From contig OX485804.1 in assembly GCA_950295325.1 (NCBI GenBank), forward strand, positions 38,938,001 through 39,002,000: a DNA stretch of 64,000 bases, given 5' to 3'. The notes under the pieces are model-generated. The model ran no database searches. It had not been told where the DNA came from and saw nothing but the letters and a program-made list of their open reading frames with translations. Origin of the DNA: Polytrichum commune. Taxonomy: Eukaryota > Streptophyta > Polytrichopsida > Polytrichales > Polytrichaceae. Positions 36,401 through 47,534 of the stretch are shown one piece after another; the first letter of the stretch is position 1, and the number at the start of each line of letters is the position of its first letter. A program made the translations under genes and the position numbers.

Positions 36401-36716
36401 TAACCTTGCCGGTTGAGTAGGATGGTGGTGACGATATAGAATCAGACATGATTGTGCTGGAATCCACCCCATTTACCCTAATTGGTAACCCAAGGCTACG
36501 GTTCAGACTCCCATTCTTCTGGAGCCGCTTCTTACGGCACCCAAAGCATAGAACTATGCATCCGGCTATGAATACCCCAATTAACACTCCGATGGAGATT
36601 CCAATAATCACCCCAATCGAGAGGGAACTACCACTACCGCCACCGGATGACACTGGTGGGGGCGATGGGGATGACACATTAACCGAGAGCACATGTCGTG
36701 ATGCAGAGCCTTCCAT
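33432..36716 (-). CDS. CRLK-type calcium/calmodulin-regulated receptor-like kinase
   Basis: Seven minus-strand exons: 36716-36334, 35996-35840, 35424-35298, 34891-34806, 34669-34598, 34311-34108, 33764-33432, all with GT-AG junctions. They join in frame into 453 residues, close to the roughly 440 of Arabidopsis CRLK1/2. A short extracellular part (1-32) is followed by a membrane segment at 33-58, basic RKKR and a Ser-rich linker. The kinase domain has GQGAFG (142-147), Lys164 in AVK, Glu180, HRD (258-260), DFG (278-280) and PE (303-304). All catalytic residues are present and it is an RD kinase. The tail after about 400 is basic and divergent. In Arabidopsis, CRLK1 binds calmodulin and acts in cold signalling via MEKK1; that role here is inferred. 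Confidence 0.92.
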
Positions 36717-38174
36717 TCACTCTGTCTGCTAATTTTCACTGACACCCACAATACGAAAACTACGTGTCAGAAATGATACTGTCGAACACAGTTCATACGT
36801 CTACCAACACAAATTTACGCGACATACAGGACGAAAATATGAAAAATGCAGATTATACACTCAAATTGGCGGAAACATACAATCACGTTGCTGATCCTGT
36901 TGTTATTAGAAGATATCAAGTGCAAACTCCTTATCGAAACCCCTATGCTTGACTAACATGGTATGGATATGGAGAGAATCTAATGTTGGAAATGGATGAT
37001 GTCCCTAAGACAGATTTTTCCAGCCCGAGTATGTAAATATCAAGGGTTCTTCTCCGTAGGTTACACTCCGACGGTAATCCAGCGAGCTTACCGACTAAAC
37101 CCATTTTCTTGCAAGTGGCAATAGAAGTGCATCTCCCTTTGATCTCGGTCATCTCTATTATGCACTATATTCCATCCTTTAAGGGTTCAGGCCGAGAGAG
37201 AGAGAGAGAAGGAACAAAACGATGGCTACGTGGTTCAAAGAAAGCCCAGGAGTATGAAATTCGATTCAGCATTTTGTGTGAAAGGTTAAAATAGAGAGCG
37301 AGTAGTACAATAGTGCAATAAACCTTGAGTCCCGCCAATTTGCTTTAAGCGATCCTCCATCAAACAATTATGAACATTGACCAAATTTCTGAATTGAGCA
37401 CACTTGAGGAAATCAGTCTTTACATCCTTAAGTAATGGCTGCGAATCTCAGATTTGATAAACAACTTGAGGACCACGCAGCCTAGTATAGGTCTCGAGAT
37501 TTTGCAAACAGGGTTGAGAAACATACCCCCGCTCAGGTTGACAATTGCAATCGCATCACGGACATGATGATATTGATGATGTCCTCTTGCTTCCTGATTC
37601 ATCAACCACTCCAATTTCCTAATCTACCTCGCAGAATGCCTATTTGAGCGACTGGAAAAAGCCTGCCGACACTTGGAGACAGATAGGTAGGGATGATTAT
37701 AAACTTCAATGTCAAACTTCGATTTAAAGCTTCGACTCAAGCACTCAAGAAACCTAACCACGTGTTGCTGATGCTTCTCCTCTGTGAGCTTGCTGTAGCT
37801 TTATCTTTGTTCATTGGCCACATCACACAGGCTGAGGAGCTCCTGCTGCTGCGCACATTCAAAAATATTATTCGTGCGACTTAAACTCACCTACTACCTC
37901 ACACCTCAGTTGGATACCAACAAAAAGGAATTGCACATGATGATCCTTGAACTGAGCCAACATCGACCAAGCCTCTCTCCCTCTCTCTCTTACTTCGTCC
38001 GAAAAAACACTAGAGTGAGATATAATGACACTAAATCCCCCTTCCAACGTACCAAAGAATGTACACCTTCCTCCTCCTCAACCACATCATCAAGATTCTC
38101 CGACACTAGCTTCAATAATTCCTCATCTCCCTACGACGAATCTCACAATTCCCCGAGACGATCTTCCTAATCCC

Positions 38175-38207
<33 letters not shown>

Positions 38208-38780
38208 ACCCCGCGTGCTCGCTCGCAACGATTCTTTGCGGTCACATGTTAGGGTGTAGAGTGTAGATCACCCGCCTACTACCGTGACCGAAGCTTCCAC
38301 GTCTAAGAGCTGTGTGAAGAAGGTTCTTCTTCTGCTACCTTAGTCACGTAAATTGCAATGAGCTGCTGCCGCCCCCAGGAAGGAAGGAAGATTCTGTTGA
38401 ATTCAGGCCTACAGCGGAGGATTGTTCGCATCATCTAACGTAGGTAGGTACATAAGTATGTGGTAATTTGAAGTTCACATAGTGACATGAGTATTCGGGA
38501 ACCGAATGAAATGAGAGGGCTCCAGGGGATGATGAGGGATCGATGATGATGACGATATCGATGATGTTGGGCATTCTGTTTTTGTGTTGTTTTCTTTCTG
38601 TTTTGGGTTTCTGTTCCCATTTCGGTGTTCGAGTGACGAGGAGTCGCCGTTGTTTGGCTCCAGCAACGTGGGTGGACGGGCGGGCGGGCGGGGCGAGGCG
38701 GGCCGGGCCGGGCCGGGTAGGGCCTCCCCCGGTCAAAGGTCCCCGGCCTTTTCTTTTTGTTCCCACTCTAGGTTCTCTCT
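36717..38780. promoter_or_regulatory. 5' flank of the kinase gene; CT tract and GC-rich block
   Basis: TTAGCAG on the minus strand at about 36729-36735, just before the start codon, could be the acceptor of a 5' UTR intron. Farther upstream are a GA run (about 37193-37209), a C-rich plus CT tract (about 38170-38208) and a very GC-rich GGGCG/GGGCC block (38675-38745). The region is less AT-rich than its surroundings, as expected of a promoter. I find no TATA box I would defend. Confidence 0.4.
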
Positions 38781-40636
38781 CTTATGGAAGGAATGAATTA
38801 TAAGGTAAGGTAGTGGGTAGTACTATGGGGCCCTTGGGCCAATGAAATCATCATTGTAACATTATTCATTTGGTTGTGTGGGATGGGCCCAAGTATTTTT
38901 GAGAAAGAAGTTTTCCGGATGATAGAGGCATCCGTAAAGTTTCTCAAAAGAGAGAGGTATGAATGGAACCGTGGGTTTGATCCTTCTTTAAGAAACTTTT
39001 CATTTGAGATTGAAGTTGGGTCTCTAAGCGATCCCAAGGGTATTATGCCTCAAAGATATCATGGACCAATACATGTGTGAACGATTGGTTTGTGTTATGT
39101 TGACTTCGCTCATGAGACCTATGTTCATGCTAAATATGAGTTCAGGCTCCAATGTAACCCCAACTAATAATGAAATTCACATTGAATAGTGATCATAACA
39201 GAACTAGTCTCAAGTAACTAAACAATCTTATCAGACAACTAAATAATCTTATGTGAATTGAAATTGGATTGATTTTATAAAGTCCAAGAATCCAAATGAT
39301 TTGTGGGACTAGAAACACAATAGGTGCTCCCTTTTGGGGACTCTATAAGTTGGGGGGTGAGGGTTAATGACATCACAAATATCAAAAAACCAAATTCGAA
39401 CAACCAATGCGAGAAGGTAGAAGAAGGGATTAGGAGGCCCCTATGAGGTTAGGGAATGTTTGGGAAAGGACTCAAGTGTTGACTTCGACTACTACTTTGA
39501 TTACTCATGGCCATTGTTTGATAAGTATAACCAAGTGTTGAATAAAAGTTCCATGTGAGTTACATCTCTTGGCTATCTCAATGCTTCTTGCATGGCTCTA
39601 CATTTTTTTTCCCTTAGAACACATAGTCAAAATCTCATAATTTACCATAGCTTTAATGAACACGGTGTATACGAAGACAAGAAAAGACACATGGAAGACA
39701 TTAGGTAGGAAGGCTCAAGAGAGAGAGGAGGAGAGAATTAGGAGGGAGGATGGAAGGGAGAATTCAATTGGTTTTGTTAGTCTATATGTAGTCATCTTTC
39801 AAATGATGTGGCACCTCTATAGACTTTCCTTTGTCAAACTCATTATTAGATATATTTAAAGGGGGTCCACTATTGGAAGTAGAGTTGGCCAACCATACAT
39901 AAGGTGGAATCAAAAAAAGGCTAGAGTCCCTAGAATACGTAAGGTGGAGATGTAATGACCTTTGTGGGATAACAACTACCCATAGCACGGTGATCAAGTC
40001 GGTAGAAAGACTCGAAACTAGTTGGCACTACATTTTAAAATTGCCCGAAGGAAAGTCCTATCTAATGGAGTCAAGAAGGGGGCATTTCCATCACAAAGTG
40101 CATTTCACCCTTCCTAATCGGACACTTGACATTAAGTGGTATATGGCAAGGCTTGAAGTTGAGAGTGAATAACAAAATACCTGCACCATTTCTAGGTTGA
40201 ATCAACATTTCAACACAATTGGGAGGATCATTGTGACCATTTTAGTAAAAGAAAAAATTCACTTTGACCTCCTATAACTTTTGCAACTCAACTTTGATCC
40301 TGAAACTTGTAATAACCAACTTCACGATTTGCAATTGCTAGCCGGATGGGAGAGTTTCCAGGCCAATCCAACAACCAAAATTGTACATGGGGTTGGAAGT
40401 TCCCACGATAAGATCACATAGAACAAATGCACACACCCTTCCACTTAATTTGTGTTTCACTGTTGAACCTTGACTAATTGAGATGGTTTGGTCACAAAGT
40501 CCAATCTCATCGTCACATGTGTCTTTTTGATGTATGTTTCTAAACTACCTCTTGGATCTAGGTGTTCAATTAAGCGTGACCACGTAAGGCCCACACACCT
40601 TAATTCCGAGATTCGGAGTTCTTCTTTTGACTCATT
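38781..40636. other. unassigned spacer
   Basis: No gene or bounded element recognised. Short reading frames have no protein-like composition. Confidence 0.4.
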
Positions 40637-40868
40637 CAATGGATGCAGAGAACCAACTGCTAGTTATAGATGAACCGGTTGAGTCTGAGAATAAGTGGTT
40701 GAAGAGCAAGAACTTCAGGAAAATCATCAATCATTTTAGAAGAAATTCATAGAATACATCTCAAATCAATGAAGGAAACAAACGAAAAGATGTCAACATG
40801 CAACCGGTTGGACTTGGAAACACAAGAATCTCGACCGATTATGCCCAAAAATCTCCCCAGACACCGGA
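40637..40868 (-). mobile_element. ACCGG-type hAT MITE
   Basis: Reverse-orientation relative of 43868-44093. It contains AACCGGTTGAG and CAACCGGTTGGACTTGGAAA and ends in CCAAAAATCTCCCC. Imperfect 8-bp flanks GACTCATT and GACCCATT (7 of 8) suggest an old hAT-type duplication. Ends are uncertain by a few bases. Confidence 0.6.
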
Positions 40869-40906
40869 CCCATTGCATGTGAAAGTGAAGCGACTGCTCG
40901 AGAGAG

Positions 40907-41165
40907 ATGCTCAAGCAGATGCACTCCTCGATCGGAACCACTGCGATCATGGAACTCTCAGGTAAATGGGGTTGACAAAAATATTCTGCCGTGGTCCAGT
41001 TCCAGGGATTTGAACGATCTCTTCTACTCTACTAACTTAGCCCTGTGTTTCGATCTCGTTCCAGTATTCTTCCTCGTGGTTTTCAAATATCGTGCCAAAA
41101 GGATTTCGAGGGGCTTCAAGGTGTGCAGGCGGGTGGATCTTCAGGAAAAGAGAGACTGTGGATAA
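40907..41165 (+). CDS. possible two-exon small protein, 51 aa, unrecognised
   Basis: Exon 1 at 40907-40961 begins with ATG and has an in-frame stop just upstream. It meets a GTAAAT donor; a TTCCAG acceptor precedes exon 2 at 41065-41165. Joined, they give 51 residues with a hydrophobic stretch (SVFFLVVF) followed by a Lys/Arg-rich tail and a stop. The stretch is locally less AT-rich. I recognise no family. It may be a genuine small protein, a fragment of a dead gene or a chance frame. Confidence 0.2.
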
Positions 41166-41298
41166 GTATCCGAATCGTTGGAAACATCAATTGTAACAGA
41201 TAGAATGCATATATACTGCGGTGTGACTTAGTACATTGATTTAGCAGCCATGAGGTTTCAGATGTTTATAGAGATTAGATCCAAGGCTTCTATTCTAA

Positions 41299-41687
41299 GG
41301 GCTGGTTCACATGGGTCCCAAGTCATTTGAAGGCCAATCCGTGCAATCTCAACCGCTGAGAGCATGGAAGTTGGGACTTACCACTTCACACAGGGTCCCA
41401 AGTCCTAAGTCTCAAGTATGACATGGACGCTTACATGGCAACATTGTTTGGAAGTGAGGCTTGGGACCTGTGTTGAGAGTTGGGGCAAGTAAGAAGCTAG
41501 ACCCAACTTTCAACACAAGTCCCGTGAATATTTTTGCATAAAATAATCAAGATCCGACTTTATGATAGTTAACCGTATTTTAATGGTGTCTTGAGATTTA
41601 GAAGCTGGGACTTGGCCTTCATGTTGGGACTTGCTAACATGAGTGGGCCGTGGGACATGGGACTCGGGACGCCATGTGAACTAGTCC
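41299..41687. mobile_element. PIF/Harbinger-type MITE, 389 bp
   Basis: Left end GGGCTGGTTCACATGGG and right end (reverse complement) GGACTAGTTCACATGGC, followed on both sides by TCCC. TAA direct repeats at 41296-41298 and 41688-41690 form the 3-bp duplication. The interior is unrelated to family A. Confidence 0.82.
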
Positions 41688-41871
41688 TAAGTTACATGTA
41701 GTAGAAAGCTTGGTCCCAAAGTGTAACACAGTTCCAAACAACAACTTTATCATATTGACATGCCTAAACTAGACCAGTCATAAATCGACGGTTGTGCCAA
41801 TTTTACAAGCATATTATCCAAATCATCGGAAATGCTCTGACATATAGAGTGTTTTAATGCAATGTGACTTG

Positions 41872-41997
41872 GGGTTAGTTTCCATGTAGGATGCTCGCCG
41901 ATTGGATTCTAGTGTATAGAAATATAGATTTCACTTGAGTGGAATCTACATTTCTACTAGAATATGGTGGGCAAACGGTCTACATGGAAACTAACCC
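41872..41997. mobile_element. 126-bp foldback Tourist-like MITE
   Basis: Perfect 18-bp inverted termini GGGTTAGTTTCCATGTAG, with pairing that continues imperfectly into the centre so that almost the whole element could fold into a hairpin. Flanks are TTG and TTA, a 3-bp duplication with one change. Confidence 0.75.
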
Positions 41998-42000
41998 TTA

Positions 42001-43295
42001 GTAGGCCAATTTAGGAGCCATGGGGTTTCATGCGTTTTTGAATACTAGTTCTAGGGTTTACATTACGTGTAGTAGAAAGCATGGTCCCAAACTATAACGC
42101 GGTCCCAAACAACAACCTTGTTAGATCAACATGCTTGATCTAGACTCCTCAAAGATCGATCAATCGTGCCAACCGTACGAGCATGTTGCTTGGAATCGTG
42201 AAGTTGTTTGGGGCCCATATATGTTTTCTACCTTTGTCTGTTATGTACGGATGCCTTCTCTTACTATACTGGCGGGCTTGGAAAACAATTGTTGGAAAGG
42301 GGCCTTTTGGCATGACCTGTTTGTTTGGTGTCAACTAACTTAGAACGTGTTCTGATGTTTTCTTCAATGCTTTGGTCAACTTTTGACTGTTAGTTTTATT
42401 CACAAGTGTGTGATGGGAACCCAGAGTCCAGACAGCAAAGTTAACTTAACTATCTCGGCGTCAACAAGTCACGTGCAAATCAATAGGAGAATGTATGTGA
42501 AGTTAATGCCAAGTGATGTTCATTGCAAGGTACAGTTATCTGGAGCCTGGAATGTAAGCTTAACTGAGTCAGTATTCATAGTCACCATTGTCCAGGAAAT
42601 TCCACCATGACTCCACGTGAACATTGAAGATGGGAGGTAAGTTAAAATGAGAGCTGTGAATAGCATGAATTAATCCACCCAAATAGTGAAATAATAAGAA
42701 GGGCAGAGTCACCTGATTAGTACCTCTTTTCTTTTCTATTTTTTAAAGTTTTTTTGTGGGGTTGGGGGGGAAGCAAATCAATGTTAATTGCAGGAGCAAA
42801 GTACAAGCAGGGAGCAGGCTAGTACTAATCATAGGCTGTGCTTTGTATGAAGTGCCATGGACTCGGACTCCAAGTTCTAGTGTTGAATCTGCCACTGGCA
42901 ACTTCAGAATATAAAGAAAATGATTAAGAAATTTTCATTCTTGGTCCATACCGACCAACACCTTGGACAATTTCAAACTGGCTGAAAGTACCCTAGATGC
43001 ATGTGGCCCTACCTCATTGCAGACACTTTCAGTTCCACAGACAATTTTGGCCTTTGGATCAGGCCTAGCAATTGCAAGTCACAAAGATTGTCATTTCTAA
43101 GTTTCATCAACACACTTTAGATGCAAAAGTCATAAGAGGTCAAAGTGAAAAGTGTCTTCCTCTTTAAACATAGGTCATCCCAATTATGTTAATTATCCAA
43201 CCTATTATGACTAATGTAAAGATATGACTAATGTAAAGATATGACTTTTGATTTTAGAAGGTTCATCGTCCTCCCATGTACATGGCAACTTACTA
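42001..43295. other. unassigned spacer
   Basis: No gene recognised. The AGTAGAAAGC[A/T]TGGTCCCAAA motif near 42069 repeats sequence at about 41700, so part of it is a local duplication. The small frames at 42131-42343 and 42383-42610 have no recognisable domain. Confidence 0.35.
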
Positions 43296-43837
43296 GGGCC
43301 CCTTTACACTAGCACTTGAGCTGAGAGCTTGAAGGAAGAAGCCTTCTCATTGGCTAAAAACTTGTTCGCTCAAATCCACTCTGTACATGAGCTCTCAAGT
43401 TGAACACTTGAACTTTCCACCAGGGTTACAATGCTTGGATGGCATCTTGGAGGATCCATGTGGAAGGACTACAAGAAGCTCTTGTTCATTCTTGACAAGT
43501 TCTCAATCAAATCCTAAGCTTACCTCATGAGGTACCTAACTAATTGTCAAGAGGTTGAACTCTCATTTTGTGGGCTCCAAGCAAATGGAGTTTCATGCAT
43601 TCTTTGGCTTGTCAAGAATGCTCATTTGTTTGATGTACTCCCCCTTGATATCCACTTTGAGCATGGCCACTTTATACTCAATAGTTTGATGTTGACCAGG
43701 CAACTATTGAGAGCTTAAAGACCAGTCAACCTCAAACTATTGAGAGCTTTGGATGAAAGCTTGTCAACTCCAAGTGTCAAACCCCCAAGCATTGCAAGTA
43801 CAAGCTTCTCAATTATAACCCTAGTGTAAAGAGCGGC
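43296..43837. mobile_element. PIF/Harbinger-type MITE, 542 bp
   Basis: Left end GGGCCCCTTTACACTAG and right end (reverse complement) GCCGCTCTTTACACTAG. Flanks are CTA and TTA, an imperfect 3-bp duplication. Internal inverted blocks (TCAAGTTG/CAACTT-like) repeat several times. Confidence 0.7.
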
Positions 43838-43867
43838 TTAGACAAATACTCACAGATTGATACACAC

Positions 43868-44093
43868 CAGTGATCGGGGAGATTTTTAGGGATAATCAGT
43901 TGAGATCCTAGTGTTTGCAAACCCAACCGGTTACATGTTGACATCCTTCAGTTTTCCTTTATTAAATTGGGGTATATTCTATAAATCCCTTTAAAATGAT
44001 CAGTAATTCTCCTGAAGTCTCCAACTTCAACTTGTTATTTCTCAAACTCAACCGGTTCATCTGTAACTAACTGCCAGTTCTCCCCAACCATAG
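43868..44093 (+). mobile_element. ACCGG-type hAT MITE, 226 bp
   Basis: Starts CAGTGATCGGGGAGATTTTT and ends AGTTCTCCCCAACCATAG; the ends form an imperfect inverted repeat around GGGGAGA. Flanks ATACACAC and ATGCACAC match at 7 of 8. Relatives occur at 511-1190, 40637-40868, 53468-54444 and about 61090-61294. Confidence 0.7.
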
Positions 44094-44101
44094 ATGCACA
44101 C

Positions 44102-44861
44102 TTCTTTACATCGTTTACAGCTTTATTCACGCAACAAACATGTGACAGAAGGATCACAAGTTACATACCAGGATGGGACAGGTGAATGTTGGAGGGTGCT
44201 ATGTGCTGTGAGCCTTAAAATCCATATCTCCCTCATATCTTCAACATGGAATAGGAGTAAAAAGCCTTACAATCCTTCTTTCTGTAAGGTTATGGAAATT
44301 GTGATTATGAGATGAGATGCAACAGGTTGCGAGGCCACCTTCATTTTGTGCTTACAATTCCCACAACCTTACACTCAGAAGTACTTCCACTCAACCTCAC
44401 TAGCTTCCAGGAGATAGGATGAGATCATCACCTTGGGAAACAACTTAACACTCTGTTTTTGCAACATCATTTTGAGAACAAATCACATACCCAGTTAGTT
44501 CCTTACATTGTAGCTAAAGAGCCAGAGTACTCTATGGACTGAGAACTTGAGCAGATTGTTGCAATCTAAGAACAAATGGCGTAACCCTGTCAAACAAATC
44601 CCTACATTGTAGCTGAAGAGCCACAGTACTCTCTTTATGGGCCTGATACTTGGGCAGACTAAACCCACAGACCTTCCTGGCACCAATTGTTTCACTAGTG
44701 TAAAAGGAATCAGATAAGTCTGATTCTCAGTCCTAGATTTGCCACGCCCACTTTTGCGCTCCAAACAGGCTTCTCCATAATGAATGATACAGGAGAAATC
44801 AGAAGGTTGTCAGCACAAGTCAATGAAACAATTTTCAAGACTGCATACTCATGAAACAATA
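44102..44861. other. spacer with internal duplication
   Basis: CTACATTGTAGCT[A/G]AAGAGCCA-type sequence occurs twice, near 44506 and 44604, followed by AGTACTCT. No gene recognised. Confidence 0.35.
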
Positions 44862-45220
44862 GAAAATGTCAAAGACAAGACCTAAAACCCTAAACCCTAT
44901 ACCCTGAGTGCCACCCACAATCCATGTTAGTAGCAGACTCTGTAATGACCTCATCAGTAGATAGAAATCAAGCATGGAGGTGAAAGAGAGACAATGGGTG
45001 GGTATTTGTTTATAATTATGTATATTCTTCATCGACGCCGAATCCTCCTCCAAGGATACTGCCAACGCACTCATATGCCTCCAGCACTATGGGGTCTACG
45101 TCATCTGCATTGCCTACTACTACAATGCGTATTCACTGCACAGAGTGCCCTTCCACCTCCTTCCTGAAATGCAGCCGAGTAAATTGCTTTGGCGGTTTTG
45201 ACACGTACTTTAGCATCTAA
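44862..45220 (-). pseudogene. tandem broken copy of the HGH1 3' end (copy A)
   Basis: About 208 bp at 45013-45220 matches the last 70 codons of HGH1, preceded in the unit by matching 3' flank (CAGACTCT...TGACCTCATCA, GATAGA...ATCAAGCATG). On the minus strand the frame runs from the DAKVRV equivalent, then shifts within the segment equivalent to residues 302-312 and meets a stop. It has no 5' part and cannot be a gene. Confidence 0.85.
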
Positions 45221-45598
45221 ACGATGCTAAGTATGCATACTTGTGATCAATGGAAGATGCCAAATGCAAGCTCTAAAAACCCAAACCCTGAGTGATCCAC
45301 TCGCAATTCATGTTAGTACCAGACTCTTCACTGAATGACCTCATCGATGGATAGACATCAAGCATGAAGAGCAGAGAGACAATGAGCGAGTACTAGGTTT
45401 TATTTGTTTATGATTCTGTATTTTCTTCGTCAACGCTGTATCCTCCTATAAGGATACCCCAACACGGTCTTGTTCATCTGCAAGCGTACTTTTAGAATGC
45501 CTGTTCAATTCACTGCCCAAAGTGCCCTTCCAACGCCTTCCTGAAATGCAAGCAAGTGAACTGCTTTCGCAGCTTCGACACGCACTTTAGCATCTGAA
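45221..45598 (-). pseudogene. tandem broken copy of the HGH1 3' end (copy B)
   Basis: Second duplicated unit, in direct orientation with copy A (spacing 378 bp) and with the true gene end (388 bp). Homology to the gene covers about 45408-45598. A deletion of roughly 40 bp removes the segment equivalent to codons near 305-320. Confidence 0.85.
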
Positions 45599-45770
45599 CG
45601 ATGCTAAGTATGCATACTCATGATCAATGGAAGATGTCAAAACCCTCAACTCTAAACCCTGAGTGATCCACTCGCAATTCAAGTTAGTAGCAGACTCTTC
45701 AATGACCTCATCAATGGATAGACATCAAGCATGTAGACAACAAGCGGGTACTAGTTGTTTAAATGTACAT

Positions 45771-46805
45771 TTATGATTCTGAATTTTCTTCATCAACGCC
45801 GGATCCTCCTACAAGGATACCTCCAACGCGCTCGTATGCCTCCAGCACTTTGGGATCTTCTTCATCTGCATAGCCTACTTCTAGGATGCGTGTCCCATTC
45901 ACAGCCCACAGTGCCCTTCTCCCTCCTTCCTGAAGTGCTAGCAAGTATATTGCTTCGGCGGCTTCGACGCGCACTTTAGCATCTGTCTCTGGTTCCCTAT
46001 CCTGTGACAAAGGGGTGGCTAATTCCAATGGCATCCTTTTCGTGTCCACTTCGCTATAAACCTTATTTCCTGCTAGAGGCAACAATAAAGCTGGCCACAG
46101 GAACTGCGACGCCAATAGGAGGTTAGGAAGATGTGTTTCAGCCTCAAAACAACAATTCCTCACAGTCCCCGCCACACCCTGACGCCGAATTACGCTCCTC
46201 GCATCAATTTGAGGGAGGATTTGTCGCAGCATGCCTTTACTCATGTCCAATATCAGCTTCCTGCCATCTTCTAATCTCGTAATGTTCACTAGGATTGAAC
46301 CTACATGCTCATAGTCATCTGCTCCTGCTTTTTGAGAATCCGATGACCTAGAAAATAACCTAACAAGCTTCATAACGTTCAACCCCGCCAGCTTCTCATC
46401 TCCTCCTTCTCCTCCTCCTCCTCGAAGCAGACGTACGGTTCCCTCGTCGATTTGCGTGATGTTCACAAGCAACATGACCATGAGCTTGTTGAGGCTCGAA
46501 CCAGGCTTACCTACTATCTCCATGGCCTTCTCCACTCCTCCAGCCTTGATCACAGTATGCACAACCCCAGGATATTGTGACAGATTCACCAAAGCTTCCG
46601 CAGCCGCCTTGGAAATCTCTGGCGGCTCAGTTAGCAACTGCAAAAGCGGAGGGACGAGATCTGCGGCTCGAGTCGCCAGGCTTCTTGCGCCCTCGTCGCT
46701 CCCTGTTAGCCCTTGCACGATGTCTACTGCCGCCTTCTTCAAATTCGGCGATGGTGATTTCAAAAAACTCGCCAAATCCTCCAGGTCTGAATCCCGGGTC
46801 GCCAT
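45771..46805 (-). CDS. HGH1: HGH1 family co-chaperone (ARM-type repeats), 344 aa
   Basis: Single-exon gene. HGH1 proteins are armadillo-fold adaptors; yeast Hgh1 helps fold translation elongation factor eEF2 together with the TRiC/CCT chaperonin in the cytosol. Helical repeats run from about 5 to 200 (e.g. AAAEALVNLS 67-76, ILVNITRLEDGRKLIL 171-186). The family signature GVAGTVRNCCFEAETH is at 210-225, LLPLAGNKVYSEVD at 241-254, and the C-terminal domain (RVEAAEAIYLLA...GRRALW...YERVGGILV) at about 279-332. Length fits the family. The frame stays open 65 codons farther upstream, but Met at 46805 opens the conserved N-terminus and is preferred. Two broken copies of its 3' end lie downstream. 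Confidence 0.95.
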   Translation of the reverse strand: MATRDSDLEDLASFLKSPSPNLKKAAVDIVQGLTGSDEGARSLATRAADLVPPLLQLLTEPPEISKAAAEALVNLSQYPGVVHTVIKAGGVEKAMEIVGKPGSSLNKLMVMLLVNITQIDEGTVRLLRGGGGEGGDEKLAGLNVMKLVRLFSRSSDSQKAGADDYEHVGSILVNITRLEDGRKLILDMSKGMLRQILPQIDARSVIRRQGVAGTVRNCCFEAETHLPNLLLASQFLWPALLLPLAGNKVYSEVDTKRMPLELATPLSQDREPETDAKVRVEAAEAIYLLALQEGGRRALWAVNGTRILEVGYADEEDPKVLEAYERVGGILVGGSGVDEENSES

Positions 46806-47534
46806 CCCCCTCTTCTCTTCTCTTCTCTTCTCTTTCGCTACAAGCAAAGCAAACTCACGTACCTCGATGCCAATGTTGACGTCGAAGCTTGTGCTTGCAC
46901 TGCCACACTCTCGTTTTCGTAACCCTAATCGAGATTCGGTGCAATTCGGCCATTGCCGGCCGATTTTCCCATCTTCCTTTGAATCGCACCCTATTCCCAC
47001 GCGAGATGATTTCCATCGCCGCGGAGCTATTAGGACAAGGCCCTATTGCCACGAATTCAAGGAACCGTCCCATCCATGTTCCGCGAAAACATTTCTTGCT
47101 GTAATTTTGACTAAGTTTGATCAATGTCGTACAGACACGTGGCACCCTTGCCATATGAACTCATGTGGCACTTGGGCACATGAGTTTACGAATTGGAAGA
47201 TTTGTAAAGATGTTCTTAACAAATTCAATTCGACTTGGGGGGGTGTCAAAAGTCTTATTGTGACCCGGAGCAACTTAGTTGTCACTTGGAAGGTTAGACC
47301 TCATGCTGGTGTGAACCAACCCGTACATTGGTTCTCTGAAGGCAAGGGTTTAGGCATCCAACAAGGGATGAGTGTATGGGTTGGTTCACCCAAATCTTAG
47401 ACCTCATAAGGGCATTATTTCTTGATTTTCACTTGGGTTGCGCTAGTTATCCCATGGTGGTTGTATTTTTGTTCCTTTCTTGTAATTGGATTTTCAATTT
47501 GTGCCAAACCAAAAAAAAAAAAAAGTAAGATTTG
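46806..47534. other. HGH1 5' flank, then probable retroposon tail
   Basis: 46806-47104 is the minus-strand leader and promoter side of HGH1; a CTTCTCTTCTC-type pyrimidine run (plus strand, 46809-46836) sits right at the start codon. From about 47400 a plus-strand segment with TTCCTTTCTTGTAATTGGAT and an A15 run ending near 47524 looks like the 3' end of a LINE or other retroposon. No domain confirms this. Confidence 0.35.

Noticed and set aside
46806-47000. 65-codon N-terminal extension of HGH1
   Set aside because: In frame but rich in Arg/Lys/Glu from a pyrimidine-rich leader; family conservation starts at the Met at 46805.
47306-47395. Harbinger ends (GTGTGAACCAACCC and GGGTTGGTTCACCC)
   Set aside because: The two termini face away from each other and no partner ends or duplications were found.
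46456-47400. 314-codon plus-strand frame
   Set aside because: Mostly the opposite strand of HGH1; the GC-rich antisense frame stays open by codon bias. The part beyond 47000 has no recognised domain.
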